The notes beneath the pieces were generated by a model. The model was not told where the DNA came from and did not search any database. It worked only from the letters and a program-made list of their open reading frames with translations. Shown one piece after another: positions 10,301-21,655 of a stretch of 64,000 bases of DNA (position 1 is the stretch's first letter; each line of letters starts with the position of its first letter). This DNA comes from Phaeosaccion multiseriatum (Eukaryota > Ochrophyta, other classes): contig OZ218957.1 of the NCBI GenBank assembly GCA_965112735.1, positions 1,674,001 to 1,738,000 of the forward strand, in the 5' to 3' direction. A program made the translations under genes and the position numbers.

Positions 10301-13300
10301 TCAGAGAGAAAGGGCAGGGGGAGATAGCACACGCACGCAAGGAACCACAGCAGCAGCAGCGAGACGAGGGGGAGGAGGACGGAGCAGAGGCCAAGGAGGT
10401 AGCGGCGGGGACGGAGGGGACGGAGAAGGGCCAGCCAACGACGATACACCCGAGGAAGGATGGCCCATGCAGCACCCAAACGTCCTCCGCCTAGGGGCCC
10501 TGGACCCGCAGGGTACCATCCTCTCAACACTCGTGTTTGAGACAGTAGCGCAGTGCAACCCCCGCCACGTAAGCTTGATTATCAGCTTACAGCAAAGAGC
10601 GCTCAACAACTGGAACAGGGCGCTGAGGGCCCACAAGAACGGACCCACCGACGCCACCCTCCACACCCTTCTGGCATGGGATGTCTTCCACCACCTCCTC
10701 CCTGCCATGCTCTTCTCTAAAGACGGAGCCTACAGCCGCCAGCAGCGGATACAGATGGTCCTCGACCTCGACATCGCCCCACTCGCACAAGCAGCGATAG
10801 CCACAGCACACGCACGCCGCCCACCACCCCCAGCACAGGCACAGACAGAGGAGCGACGGAGAGAAACCTGCGCCCACCTGCTCACCAAACCCGGAGGCCT
10901 GCACAAGGCCGCGGCGAGGCTCAGCACAAAGAGCAGAGACGGCCACCTCCCTCCCACACACGAGACCTTTCGACGCCTCCAGCAAGCGCACGTCGACGAG
11001 AGCCTCGAAGAGATCAACACAGCAGCAACAGCAGCCAGGGAGTACGCCAGAACCCAGGTGCAGGAGCACCCCGAGAATGGCAACGACGTCACCAGAGAGG
11101 AGATCAGCACAGCCATGCTGCTGACCTACCGGAGGGTCAACTACTGGAAGGGCCAAGGAGCAGACGGGCGCAGGGCGAGCCACGTCAAGTACCCCCCGGA
11201 CAGCCCCCAGGAGTACGCAATCGTGGAGGCTCTGACTGACACCTACGAGCTGCTCCGAACGGGGGACACTCCACTGCCTCCACAGCTCGCCAAACGGTGG
11301 TTCAGCACCAGCGCCGCAGCCCTCGGCGAGAAAGCGCGTCCTGTGACATCCCCCAACCTCTACCGCAGCCTCGTGGAGAGCTGTCACATGAAGCTCATCG
11401 CGGACAGGGTGGGCCCAGAGCTCAGAAGCGCAGGACAGCTAGCGGTAGCGGTCAGAGGCGGAGGGGAAACACACGCCGCAGCAGCCCAGCTAGCGCACGA
11501 TGCCGGCAAAACCGTCGTGCTGCATGACATCACCAAGGCCTACACCCGCGTGTCGCGTGCCAGAGGCGTCCTAGCCTCAGGCGCACTCCCTACCATCGAC
11601 CCAGCAGGCATCAACTACGCCATCGCCAGCCTCTCCCACGCCTCCGCCCACAACGCCCTCACACCAGACGGCACCCAGACCATCCACCAGAGCTCCGGAG
11701 TCAACCAAGGAGCACCAGAAGGGCCTCTCATGTTCGCAGCCGCCATCCACCCAGTGCTGAAAGTTCAGAACACAGCCGACACCGCAGCGAACCGCCCCAC
11801 CATCTCCGCCTACGCAGACGACCTCATGGACCAGCTGGAACCCGACGCACCCCTACAGACCTACGCCCCACGCCATGCCCATCTCCAAGCCCAATTCCGA
11901 GGCTTGGGCCTCGAGTTCAACGAGAGGAAAACGGTTTACCTCATGGGCAAAGGCAAGCAGCCAACACAGGCTGACAGGGACCACGCCCAACGGCAGGGCG
12001 CCACACTTGCCACCGAGGGTACCGTGGTAGCCGGCATCCCCGTCGGCACGGAGGAGTACATCGAAGAGTACCTCCGCAACATCCTCGGCCAAGAAGACCC
12101 CAGGGGCTACCTCCAACTCGCCAAACACTGCAGCGAGTGGGACAACACCCAGGCGGCCACCCTCGTCCTCCTCCAATGCCTCCCAGCCAGGCTCACACAC
12201 CTGGCGAGAGCCATTGACCCCTCCATCTTCCGACGCGCCCTCGGCAGCAGGGCAGACCGCACCAACAGGGCGACACTGGCCCACATCATGCGCCTCCCCG
12301 ATGCCCCCCCTCTGGAGCAGGCCGCAGATGCACAAGAGGAGCCATGGACGGAGACACAGCGCCTACAAATGCATACGGCACGGCGCTTCGGCGGCCTCGG
12401 CCTCACCAGCCTCCACGACATCGCCCCAGCAGCATACCTTGGCAACAAGATGCTCACCCTCCCCCCCCTGCTCAGCCGCACCGCACGCCGGGACGGCTCC
12501 CAAGAGAGCGCCCTACCGGACCAGCTGTTCACCAACGGAGCCCTCAAGAGCGTCGCCGACAGCGTCAACCTCCTGCACGAGGAGGGGGTCCCTGAGGCCC
12601 CCCTCATCCAAGCAGTGGGTCAGGCACAGTTCGACGAGGCCCGCTCACGCGTACTCGAGCCGCCTGACCACCAAGCCCAAGACACAGCGCGACGCAACGT
12701 GCGCAGGAGCCATCAGGCAGGCCGTCAACCGACCCACGGCGTCCAGAAGGCCCTCACCACCTTCATCCACAAACGCCGCCATGAGGAGCTGACGCAGAGC
12801 ATCGCCACCATCGACGTCACACCGGCAGAGGCACAGAGGGGAGAGGAGACACAGGAAATGGCAACAGCCCGACTCCACTCACAGCGAGGAAGGGGCGCCA
12901 TGGCCTTCCTCGGAGCGCTCCCCCACGGCCACAACACCATGGCCCCCGCAGAATGGACCATGGCCCTTCGTCGCAACCTCGGTGTCAACACGCCATACGC
13001 GGACCCGCCCCCACCCTGCCTCGGCACAGGCTGCGCCCGCACGGCAAGCACCACCCACGCCACCATCTGCCCCCGCACCGGCCTCCACAACCACACACAC
13101 CACCTCCTCGTCAAGGCCTTCGGGAGGATGATGCACAGCGTGGGCATTGGAGGAGCACGTGTAGAGGACCAGACCTGCTTCGACGGCCCCACGGGCACCC
13201 GAGCAGGCCGAGACCTACGCATGGACCTGACCTATCCCGCAGGTAGCTTCCCGGGAGCGGACGCACCCCTGCGGAGAAACCTCCTCTGCGACATCACCGT

Positions 13301-13715
13301 CACCAACCCCACCGCCCCCACTCACGTGGGACGGGCCTCCACCACGCCAGGCCACGCAGCAGCCGCCGCCGAAGAACGCAAGCGCACCCACTACCTGGGC
13401 AGTTTTCTGCCCGGGACTTCAACCCTGAAGTGCATTGCAATCGAGACGTACGGCAGACTGGGCCACCAAACGGACGAGCTCATCGAGGCGATGGCCATCC
13501 ACAAGGCATCAAGAGGGCTCGGCCCCGCAGCGGCGGCAGCCACGGGCCCCATCAAGGGCCTCCTGCGCCAACAACTGTCCCTCGCCCTTCAACGCGCCCT
13601 CTCACAGCGGGAGATCAGGTATGGCACCCTCCTTCGAGCCACCATGACGCAGCACGAAGCAGCAGAAACCCTCGACTGGGGGCTCATGGGAGCCATCGAC
13701 GGAGCGGCCGCCTGA
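7342..13715 (+). CDS. Retroelement polyprotein: zinc fingers, two RING-like domains, reverse transcriptase, REL-type endonuclease (copy 1)
   Basis: About 2124 residues if one frame break is ignored. ATG 7342 has an ideal context (GCCACCATGG). Order by approximate residue: Thr/Pro/Gln-rich disordered 1-460; C2H2 finger CNFEQC ... HQLSHH near 470-500; Cys cluster CIRGC ... CHTC near 535-570; RING-like 1 (CPVC ... HNHC ... CPYC) 684-735; RING-like 2 (CCIC ... CQHTVHPAC ... CPAQGC) 798-870; acidic/Gly-rich linker; reverse transcriptase about 1290-1540 with motif A (VVLHDITKAY), GVNQGAPEGP and the YADD box near 1489; then a C-terminal Cys/His motif (CLGTGC, x7, H, x3, C) near 1892 and an endonuclease-like D ... 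LLCDITV ... EERKRTHYLG stretch. These match the R2/NeSL/HERO layout; no APE endonuclease, RNase H or integrase was seen. Frame shifts at a 7-G run (9243-9249); copies with 8 G read through. Confidence 0.85.
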
Positions 13716-13991
13716 GGAGCAGGAGTACACCAGCCAGCAGACAGCGAGACCATCAGCACACAGCATAGCAACCACAGTTAGTCACGCCTTGTCACCCGCA
13801 CCACCCACAGTAGGCTAGTTCACATATCACCTCCACCACCTCACTCCTTCCCACACCCCTTCATCTCCTCCTCCCCCCTTCACTCCCTTCCCATTCCCCA
13901 TTATCCTCTACTCTACCACCCTTACCATCCTCTTCCCCTCCACCTCACGCTCCATCAATACCACACATACACGCATCTACACATGGTTACA

Positions 13992-14000
13992 ACTTACCTC
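13992..14000 (-). promoter_or_regulatory. Perfect splice donor on the antisense strand of the element 3' end
   Basis: The minus strand reads GAG|GTAAGT. It follows the in-frame extension GCE-MYIRAYGLSIGALE that the host gene acquires at each insertion. The same donor is present at the 3' end of every copy, for example 20959-20967, 47084-47092 and 47386-47394. Use in vivo is not shown. Confidence 0.5.
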
Positions 14001-14038
14001 GAGCGCTCCAATACTGAGCCCATAAGCTCTAATATACA

Positions 14039-14270
14039 TCTCACACCCCTCCACAGTACACCTCTTGACCACAGCCCCGTGCCTAACGCATAATCCTCCC
14101 TGCTGCGACTGCTTCTCACACCCCTCCACAGTACAAGTCTTTACCACAGCTCCATGCCTAGTGCACAATCCTCCTCGGACCTGCTGCTTCTCACACCCCT
14201 CCACAGTACAAGTCTTGACCACAGCTCCATGCCTAGTGCACAACCCTCCTTGGACCCGATACATCTCACA
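14039..14270 (-). CDS. Zinc-repeat units of the left host gene, between copies 1 and 2
   Basis: Minus strand encodes CEMYRVQGGLCTRHGAVV, KTCTVEGCEKQQVRGGLC, KTCTVEGCEKQSQQGGLC and KRCTVEGCE: about three near-identical Cys/His units of 27-29 residues. Both borders are retroelement junctions. The open frame stays in register with the other host segments. Confidence 0.75.
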
Positions 14271-17200
14271 CCACACCCCATCTTTTTTTCTGCTTAAGAC
14301 AGGGCCACCATGGAAGGGGACGACAGGGGGGCCACGCGGCCCCCCGGAGCCCAGGAGACACCAGCAAACCTCACAGCAACCCAGCAGGAGCCACCTATGA
14401 GCCGCGATCAGCAGCGGCTCGAAAGAAGGGAGAGACGGGCAGCGGCAGCAGCAATTCGCCAAACACCAGCACGGGAAGGCGTGCCCACCCCCATCACGGC
14501 TCCACCAGCGGCCGCAGCACCCCGCAACACCCTCCCGCAGGACCCACAGCTCCCACCAGCACTCACGGAACCCACAGCAACAGCAGCGGAAGCCCACCCC
14601 CAGCAGCAGCAACCACAACCGATCTCAACGACACGGCAACAAACAGCACCAGCCGCCAGGAGATCTACCACGCCCGCCAGCGAGACAACAGGCCCTACAA
14701 CAGCACCACCCCCCACAGCGACCAGCCCAGCACCCATGCAGCCAACCACGAGGCCAAGGGGACGAAGCAGGACCCCCCGAGCACGCAGCCCGGAAAGGCC
14801 AACCGCCACTTTCCGAGCCTCAGATCCAGCCCAAACCACCAACGCGTCAACTCACAGAAACGCACACGGGATCACAGAGCAAATCGTCTCCATCCTCCAA
14901 GACGAATACGAAGACACCCACCTCACAGCCACGACCCCCATACGGCAACACCCGAACCTCTTCTTCAACGAACAAGCGCCAGCATCCGCCAGCCGACGCA
15001 TCAGCGCTGAGTTCGCAAGCCTAAACCTCACCGCGACGGAACTGACCCACCACAACACGGCCGAGGCCATCGCCGACCTCGTACGACCACCCCCCACGAC
15101 GCACGAGGAAGAGACAGCATCACTCGAAACAGACACGCATGGACACGCACCAACGACATGGAGCAACACCATACGCCACCAGCGCGACGCGGCGCTCCCG
15201 CCTACCAACTCGCACTTCTATATGCCCCTCCTCAGACAAGCTCTAAGGAGCGGAGGCCCCCCCACCACCCCCGGAAGACCACATGGGGGAGGAGATTACC
15301 CCCTTGGATGGCAACAGATCGTAGAGGCCTATGCCCACACGCTCGCAGGCCAAGAGATCACCTCCAACGAGTTGGTCAACGACTACATCACCGCCTCACG
15401 ACAGGAGGAACTCATCGCGGTATTACCCGACGTCCAAGCCATCGTTGAGCGCTACGGCCACGCCCTACGCGACCACACCAACAACACCACCACCTCCCCC
15501 TTCGCCAACACCATGGCCACACCGTGGTGGGCGCCGGGGCAAGCCCTCGCCTTACGCACGAGGCAGGCCCCCCGGGGAACCGCACCAGGACCGCCAACAC
15601 CCCCCACCCAAAGTGACACAACCACGCCACAGACGGACGACACCCACAACAACACCACAGCGTACCGCAGGAACATTGACAACAACTACATCGCCACGGG
15701 AGTCCTCTGCAACTTCGAACAGTGCAATGACACCTTCGTCACGGTCGGCAGGTCCAGAGACCGCCTCAACAGGCACCAGTTGAGCCACCACCCCAACCGC
15801 GGCCGAGAGTGGGAACGATGGATGCGCGAACACCACCCCCAGGCCGCGTCAATCCTGTGGTACCGCGCCAACGGCCCACAGAGCGGACCACAGAACAGAA
15901 CGTATCAGCTACGTGACTGTATACGTGGATGCGGCAACCTGGCCCACAGAAACTCCGGCAGATCCCTCCTCAGAAGCTTCCCGCAAGCAGGCCTACGGCA
16001 GCCCATATGCCACACATGCATACGAGCATACGAAGCAGCACACCTCCCGGCATCGTCAACCATCCCACCACGAGCTCGCAGCATGCCCCCACCGACAAGA
16101 GCAGGTGGGACAGACACTACACGGGAGCACGACCCGGAGGGAGAAGGGAGAGGAGAGCGAGCGGGACACAGGGGAGGGGGACGAGGAGACCGCGACGGAA
16201 GAGTAGTAGCAGGGGGGAGAGGGCGAAAACAGCAGAGGCGGAGGAGAGCGCCCAGCACTGGCACGGGAAGCAGCGGCAGAAGGAGGGGAAGGGCAAGCAG
16301 AGGGAGGAGGTGACGAAGCAGAAGGAGGAGGCGACCCCACCAACAACGAGGAGCTACCCAACTGCCCGGTGTGTATGGAACCGCTCACTGGCCAAGCACA
16401 AGTCGCCATGCACGAAGACGAACATCACGTGCACAACCACTGCGCATTGGGAGTCATGAGCACGTACCCCAACCGCAACGACCACCTCTGCCCCTACTGC
16501 CGCAACCCCTGCTACCGGCACACGATCGAGCAGGCCATCACAGCACAAGGAGGGAGAGCTATGGGCCGCGCAAGGGATCGCCTAGCGAGGGAGCGCAGAG
16601 AGTCGCATCAGCAGCACGCGCAGGCCAGCCAAGGACGGCGCCGCCAGTCCCAGCCACCCCCCACCACCCGACACACACCCCCACCCCAACCTACCGCCCC
16701 CCCAGCCCCGATATGCTGCATATGCATGTCTGACGCGGACCCCCCTTTCATCGCACCAACCACGGAGTGGCCAGTACGCACCCGACGCTGCCAACACACC
16801 GTTCACCCCGCGTGCCTCCTTCACCACCTGAACGACCAAGCCACACTGAGGAGAGCCAACCAGCAGCCCGTCATACCACCAGGCAACCTCCCCTGCCCCG
16901 CGCAAGGCTGCATGGCTGGCTACCAAGCTCAACGAGCCATCCCCGCCCTCAGGACCATCCTCACCCAAGGCAACGCAGCATCGGCCTACCAAGGCCCCCT
17001 CAACGACCTCGAGAACGCCTATCTAGGCCCAGACCCAAACGAGGACCCGTCGCGTACGGCAACGCCCCAGCACACGACAGCAACGGCCAGGCTCAACCCG
17101 TACCAACCCACCACCCCCACGGGCAGAGGAGGAGGGCGAGGGCACGCGGAAGGAGGAGGAGGAGGAGGAGGAGCAATCGCAGCAGCGCCAAGTGGAGTAG

Positions 17201-20200
17201 AAGGACGAAGAGGAGGACGAGGGAGGGGGAAGGAAACGGACAAGGAGCAGCAGCAGAGAGGGGACCTCAGAGAGAAAGGGCAGGGGGAGATAGCACACGC
17301 ACGCAAGGAACCACAGCAGCAGCAGCGAGACGAGGGGGAGGAGGACGGAGCAGAGGCCAAGGAGGTAGCGGCGGGGACGGAGGGGACGGAGAAGGGCCAG
17401 CCAACGACGATACACCCGAGGAAGGATGGCCCATGCAGCACCCAAACGTCCTCCGCCTAGGGGCCCTGGACCCGCAGGGTACCATCCTCTCAACACTCGT
17501 GTTTGAGACAGTAGCGCAGTGCAACCCCCGCCACGTAAGCTTGATTATCAGCTTACAGCAAAGAGCGCTCAACAACTGGAACAGGGCGCTGAGGGCCCAC
17601 AAGAACGGACCCACCGACGCCACCCTCCACACCCTTCTGGCATGGGATGTCTTCCACCACCTCCTCCCTGCCATGCTCTTCTCTAAAGACGGAGCCTACA
17701 GCCGCCAGCAGCGGATACAGATGGTCCTCGACCTCGACATCGCCCCACTCGCACAAGCAGCGATAGCCACAGCACACGCACGCCGCCCACCACCCCCAGC
17801 ACAGGCACAGACAGAGGAGCGACGGAGAGAAACCTGCGCCCACCTGCTCACCAAACCCGGAGGCCTGCACAAGGCCGCGGCGAGGCTCAGCACAAAGAGC
17901 AGAGACGGCCACCTCCCTCCCACACACGAGACCTTTCGACGCCTCCAGCAAGCGCACGTCGACGAGAGCCTCGAAGAGATCAACACAGCAGCAACAGCAG
18001 CCAGGGAGTACGCCAGAACCCAGGTGCAGGAGCACCCCGAGAATGGCAACGACGTCACCAGAGAGGAGATCAGCACAGCCATGCTGCTGACCTACCGGAG
18101 GGTCAACTACTGGAAGGGCCAAGGAGCAGACGGGCGCAGGGCGAGCCACGTCAAGTACCCCCCGGACAGCCCCCAGGAGTACGCAATCGTGGAGGCTCTG
18201 ACTGACACCTACGAGCTGCTCCGAACGGGGGACACTCCACTGCCTCCACAGCTCGCCAAACGGTGGTTCAGCACCAGCGCCGCAGCCCTCGGCGAGAAAG
18301 CGCGTCCTGTGACATCCCCCAACCTCTACCGCAGCCTCGTGGAGAGCTGTCACATGAAGCTCATCGCGGACAGGGTGGGCCCAGAGCTCAGAAGCGCAGG
18401 ACAGCTAGCGGTAGCGGTCAGAGGCGGAGGGGAAACACACGCCGCAGCAGCCCAGCTAGCGCACGATGCCGGCAAAACCGTCGTGCTGCATGACATCACC
18501 AAGGCCTACACCCGCGTGTCGCGTGCCAGAGGCGTCCTAGCCTCAGGCGCACTCCCTACCATCGACCCAGCAGGCATCAACTACGCCATCGCCAGCCTCT
18601 CCCACGCCTCCGCCCACAACGCCCTCACACCAGACGGCACCCAGACCATCCACCAGAGCTCCGGAGTCAACCAAGGAGCACCAGAAGGGCCTCTCATGTT
18701 CGCAGCCGCCATCCACCCAGTGCTGAAAGTTCAGAACACAGCCGACACCGCAGCGAACCGCCCCACCATCTCCGCCTACGCAGACGACCTCATGGACCAG
18801 CTGGAACCCGACGCACCCCTAGAGACCTACGCCCCACGCCATGCCCATCTCCAAGCCCAATTCCGAGGCTTGGGCCTCGAGTTCAACGAGAGGAAAACGG
18901 TTTACCTCATGGGCAAAGGCAAGCAGCCAACACAGGCTGACAGGGACCACGCCCAACGGCAGGGCGCCACACTTGCCACCGAGGGTACCGTGGTAGCCGG
19001 CATCCCCGTCGGCACAGAGGAGTACATCGAAGAGTACCTCCGCAACATCCTCGGCCAAGAAGACCCCAGGGGCTACCTCCAACTCGCCAAACACTGCAGC
19101 GAGTGGGACAACACCCAGGCGGCCACCCTCGTCCTCCTCCAATGCCTCCCAGCCAGGCTCACACACCTGGCGAGAGCCATTGACCCCTCCATCTTCCGAC
19201 GCGCCCTCGGCAGCAGGGCAGACCGCACCAACAGGGCGACACTGGCCCACATCATGCGACTCCCCGATGCCCCCCCTCTGGAGCAGGCCGCAGATGCACA
19301 AGAGGAGCCATGGACGGAGACACAGCGCCTACAAATGCATACGGCACGGCGCTTCGGCGGCCTCGGCCTCACCAGCCCCCACGACATCGCCCCAGCAGCA
19401 TACCTTGGCAACAAGATGCTCACCCTCCCCCCTGCTCAGCCGCACCGCACGCCGGGAAGGCTCCCAAGAGAGCGCCCTACCGGACCAGCTGTTCACCAAC
19501 GGAGCCCTCAAGAGCGTCGCCGACAGCGTCAACCTCCTGCACGAGGAGGGGGTCCCTGAGGCCCCCCTCATCCAAGCAGTGGGTCAGGCACAGTTCGACG
19601 AGGCCCGCTCACGCGTACTCGAGCCGCCTGACCACCAAGCCCAAGACACAGCGCGACGCAACGTGCGCAGGAGCCATCAGGCAGGCCGTCAACCGACCCA
19701 CGGCGTCCAGAAGGCCCTCACCACCTTCATCCACAAACGCCGCCATGAGGAGCTGACGCAGAGCATCGCCACCATCGACGTCACACCGGCAGAGGCACAG
19801 AGGGGAGAGGAGACACAGGAAATGGCAACAGCCCGACTCCACTCACAGCGAGGAAGGGGCGCCATGGCCTTCCTCGGAGCGCTCCCCCACGGCCACAACA
19901 CCATGGCCCCCGCAGAATGGACCATGGCCCTTCGTCGCAACCTCGGTGTCAACACGCCATACGCGGACCCGCCCCCACCCTGCCTCGGCACAGGCTGCGC
20001 CCGCACGGCAAGCACCACCCACGCCACCATCTGCCCCCGCACCGGCCTCCACAACCACACACACCACCTCCTCGTCAAGGCCTTCGGGAGGATGATGCAC
20101 AGCGTGGGCATTGGAGGAGCACGTGTAGAGGACCAGACCTGCTTCGACGGCCCCACGGGCACCCGAGCAGGCCGAGACCTACGCATGGATCTGACCTATC

Positions 20201-21000
20201 CCGCAGGTAGCTTCCCGGGAGCGGACGCACCCCTGCGGAGAAACCTCCTCTGCGACATCACCGTCACCAACCCCACCGCCCCCACCCACGTGGGACGGGC
20301 CTCCACCACGCCAGGCCACGCAGCAGCCGCCGCCGAAGAGCGCAAGCGCATTCACTACCTGGGCAGTTTTCTGCCCGGGACTTCAACCCTGAAGTGCATT
20401 GCAATCGAGACGTACGGCAGACTGGGCCACCAAACGGACGAGCTCATCGAGGCGATGGCCATCCACAAGGCATCAAGAGGGCTCGGCCCCGCAGCGGCGG
20501 CAGCCACGGGCCCCATCAAGGGCCTCCTGCGCCAACAACTGTCCCTCGCCCTTCAACGCGCCCTCTCACAGCGGGAGATCAGGTATGGCACCCTCCTTCG
20601 AGCCACGATGACGCAGCACGAAGCAGCAGAAACCCTCGACTGGGGGCTCATGGGAGCCATCGACGGAGCGGCCGCCTGAGGAGCAGGAGTACACCAGCCA
20701 GCAGACAGCGAGACCATCAGCACACAGCATAGCAACCACAGTTAGTCACGCCTTGTCACCCGCACCACCCCCAGTAGGATAGTTCACATATCACCTCCAC
20801 CACCTCACTCCTTCCCACCCCCCTTCATCTCCTCCTCCCCCTCACTCCCTTCCCATTCCCCATTATCCTCTACTCTACCACCCTTACCATCCTCTTCCCC
20901 TCCACATCACGCTCCATCAATACCACACATACACGCATCTACACATGGTTACAACTTACCTCGAGCGCTCCAATACTGAGCCCATAAGCTCTAATATACA
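14271..21000 (+). mobile_element. Full-length site-specific non-LTR retrotransposon, copy 2
   Basis: 6730 bp, almost identical to copy 1. Flanked by TCTCACA at 14264-14270 and 21001-21007; the match extends to ATACATCTCACA, which is either a 12-bp target duplication or chance. Start codon at 14310. Subfamily B (ARREGS, KRIHYLG, CCCAGTAGGATAG in the 3' UTR), shared with copies 3 and 6. Confidence 0.9.
14310..20679 (+). pseudogene. Polyprotein of copy 2, three homopolymer frame breaks
   Basis: Same domain order as copy 1. Breaks lie at the G run near 16212 (6 instead of 8), the G run near 17225 (5 instead of 6) and the C run near 19427 (6 instead of 8). Between breaks the sequence is intact, including the RING-like modules, YADD box and endonuclease region; no stop codon arises from substitution. 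Isolated substitutions exist (a Q to E change just before the TYAPRHAH segment; ACCAGCCCC for ACCAGCCTC near 19375). Either real pseudogenisation by slippage or sequencing error. Confidence 0.75.
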
Positions 21001-21415
21001 TCTCACACCCCTCCCCAGTCCACGATTTTTTGATCCCGGCTGCGAGGCAGAGGGTCTTCTCCTCTGAGAGCTCTTCAACAGATCAACGGGATAAGATATC
21101 AGGGTATGATGATGGAAACCTCAGCTCTGAGTGGCTCCTCCCTCACGTTCTTTCCCGCAGATCGATGTGGAGAGATTGTCTTCTAGTTCCCCCCCAAGGC
21201 CTTCAAAACAAAACAAATTCGCCTCAGGAGATGAGGGTCTCACGCCCATCCACCGCACACCAGCTCTTGAGTGGCTCTTCCGTCTCGTCTCCTCCCGCAC
21301 CCGGCTGAAAGACAAGGCTTTGTGCAGAGTATTGCGTGTGAAAGGGGAAAAGGTGAATATAGAAATGGGAAATGGATCGGGCGCGTCTGGTGCCATCTGT
21401 GCTGGCCAAATTTAT
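21001..21415 (-). other. 5' part of the left zinc-repeat locus (inverted duplicate of 46395-46800)
   Basis: Matches 46395-46800 in inverted orientation and ends at the shared GGCCAAATTTATA. One minus-strand frame is open and conserved in both copies (ALSFSRVREETR ... AGVRWMGVRPSSPEANLFCF ... NLSTSICGKE, 21396-21121), so it could be a first exon or part of another gene; I cannot name it. Nearer the retroelement, PSASQPGS leads towards the repeat region, but the frame there differs from the right copy. Confidence 0.55.
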
Positions 21416-21655
21416 ATTTTTCTTCAATCGCACTCACTGCCTGTTTACCTAACGACCTGTTCGCCACACCGCCTCGAGTGTCGTGTGCATGAGCTCCCTG
21501 CTCCCTCCGACGTCAGTCACATCGCCATGATGAGTATGGGAGCCTGACAGCAAGAGAGCAGCCCAGCCTACGGCAGCCCAGCCTAATGGTCTCACAGCCT
21601 GAGAGCCTCTCCTCCCCATCCCACAACCGAATCAAAGAAGATGCAAGTGATCTAA
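21416..21655. other. Spacer downstream of the RluA gene
   Basis: About 240 bp between the duplicated zinc-repeat segment and the RluA stop codon; it probably holds the RluA 3' UTR. Nothing else is recognisable. Confidence 0.5.

Larger units (their letters stand above)
7308..14038 (+). mobile_element. Full-length site-specific non-LTR retrotransposon, copy 1
   Basis: About 6.73 kb, no terminal repeats, no poly(A) tail. TCTCACA flanks it at 7301-7307 and 14039-14045. The 5' UTR is only about 34 nt (pyrimidine-rich ATCTTTTTTTCTGC, then the start codon); the 3' UTR is about 320 nt and ends ...GCTCTAATATACA. That 3' end is shared by every copy and fragment in the window, while 5' ends vary, as expected for target-primed reverse transcription. 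It is inserted antisense to the zinc-repeat host gene. Subfamily A (shares ARRDGS and KRTHYLG with copies 4 and 5). Confidence 0.9.

Noticed and set aside
10587-11387. 266-codon minus-strand open frame (and its equivalents in other copies)
   Set aside because: It is the antisense shadow of the G+C-rich RT coding region; it recurs only because the element does and has no recognisable domain.
13977-14618. Minus-strand 213-codon frame as one gene
   Set aside because: It runs from the antisense of copy 2 through the host zinc repeats into the antisense end of copy 1; only the middle is host coding sequence.
7308-21000. LTR retrotransposon
   Set aside because: No long terminal repeats, protease, RNase H or integrase; 5'-truncated copies and fixed 3' ends indicate a non-LTR element.
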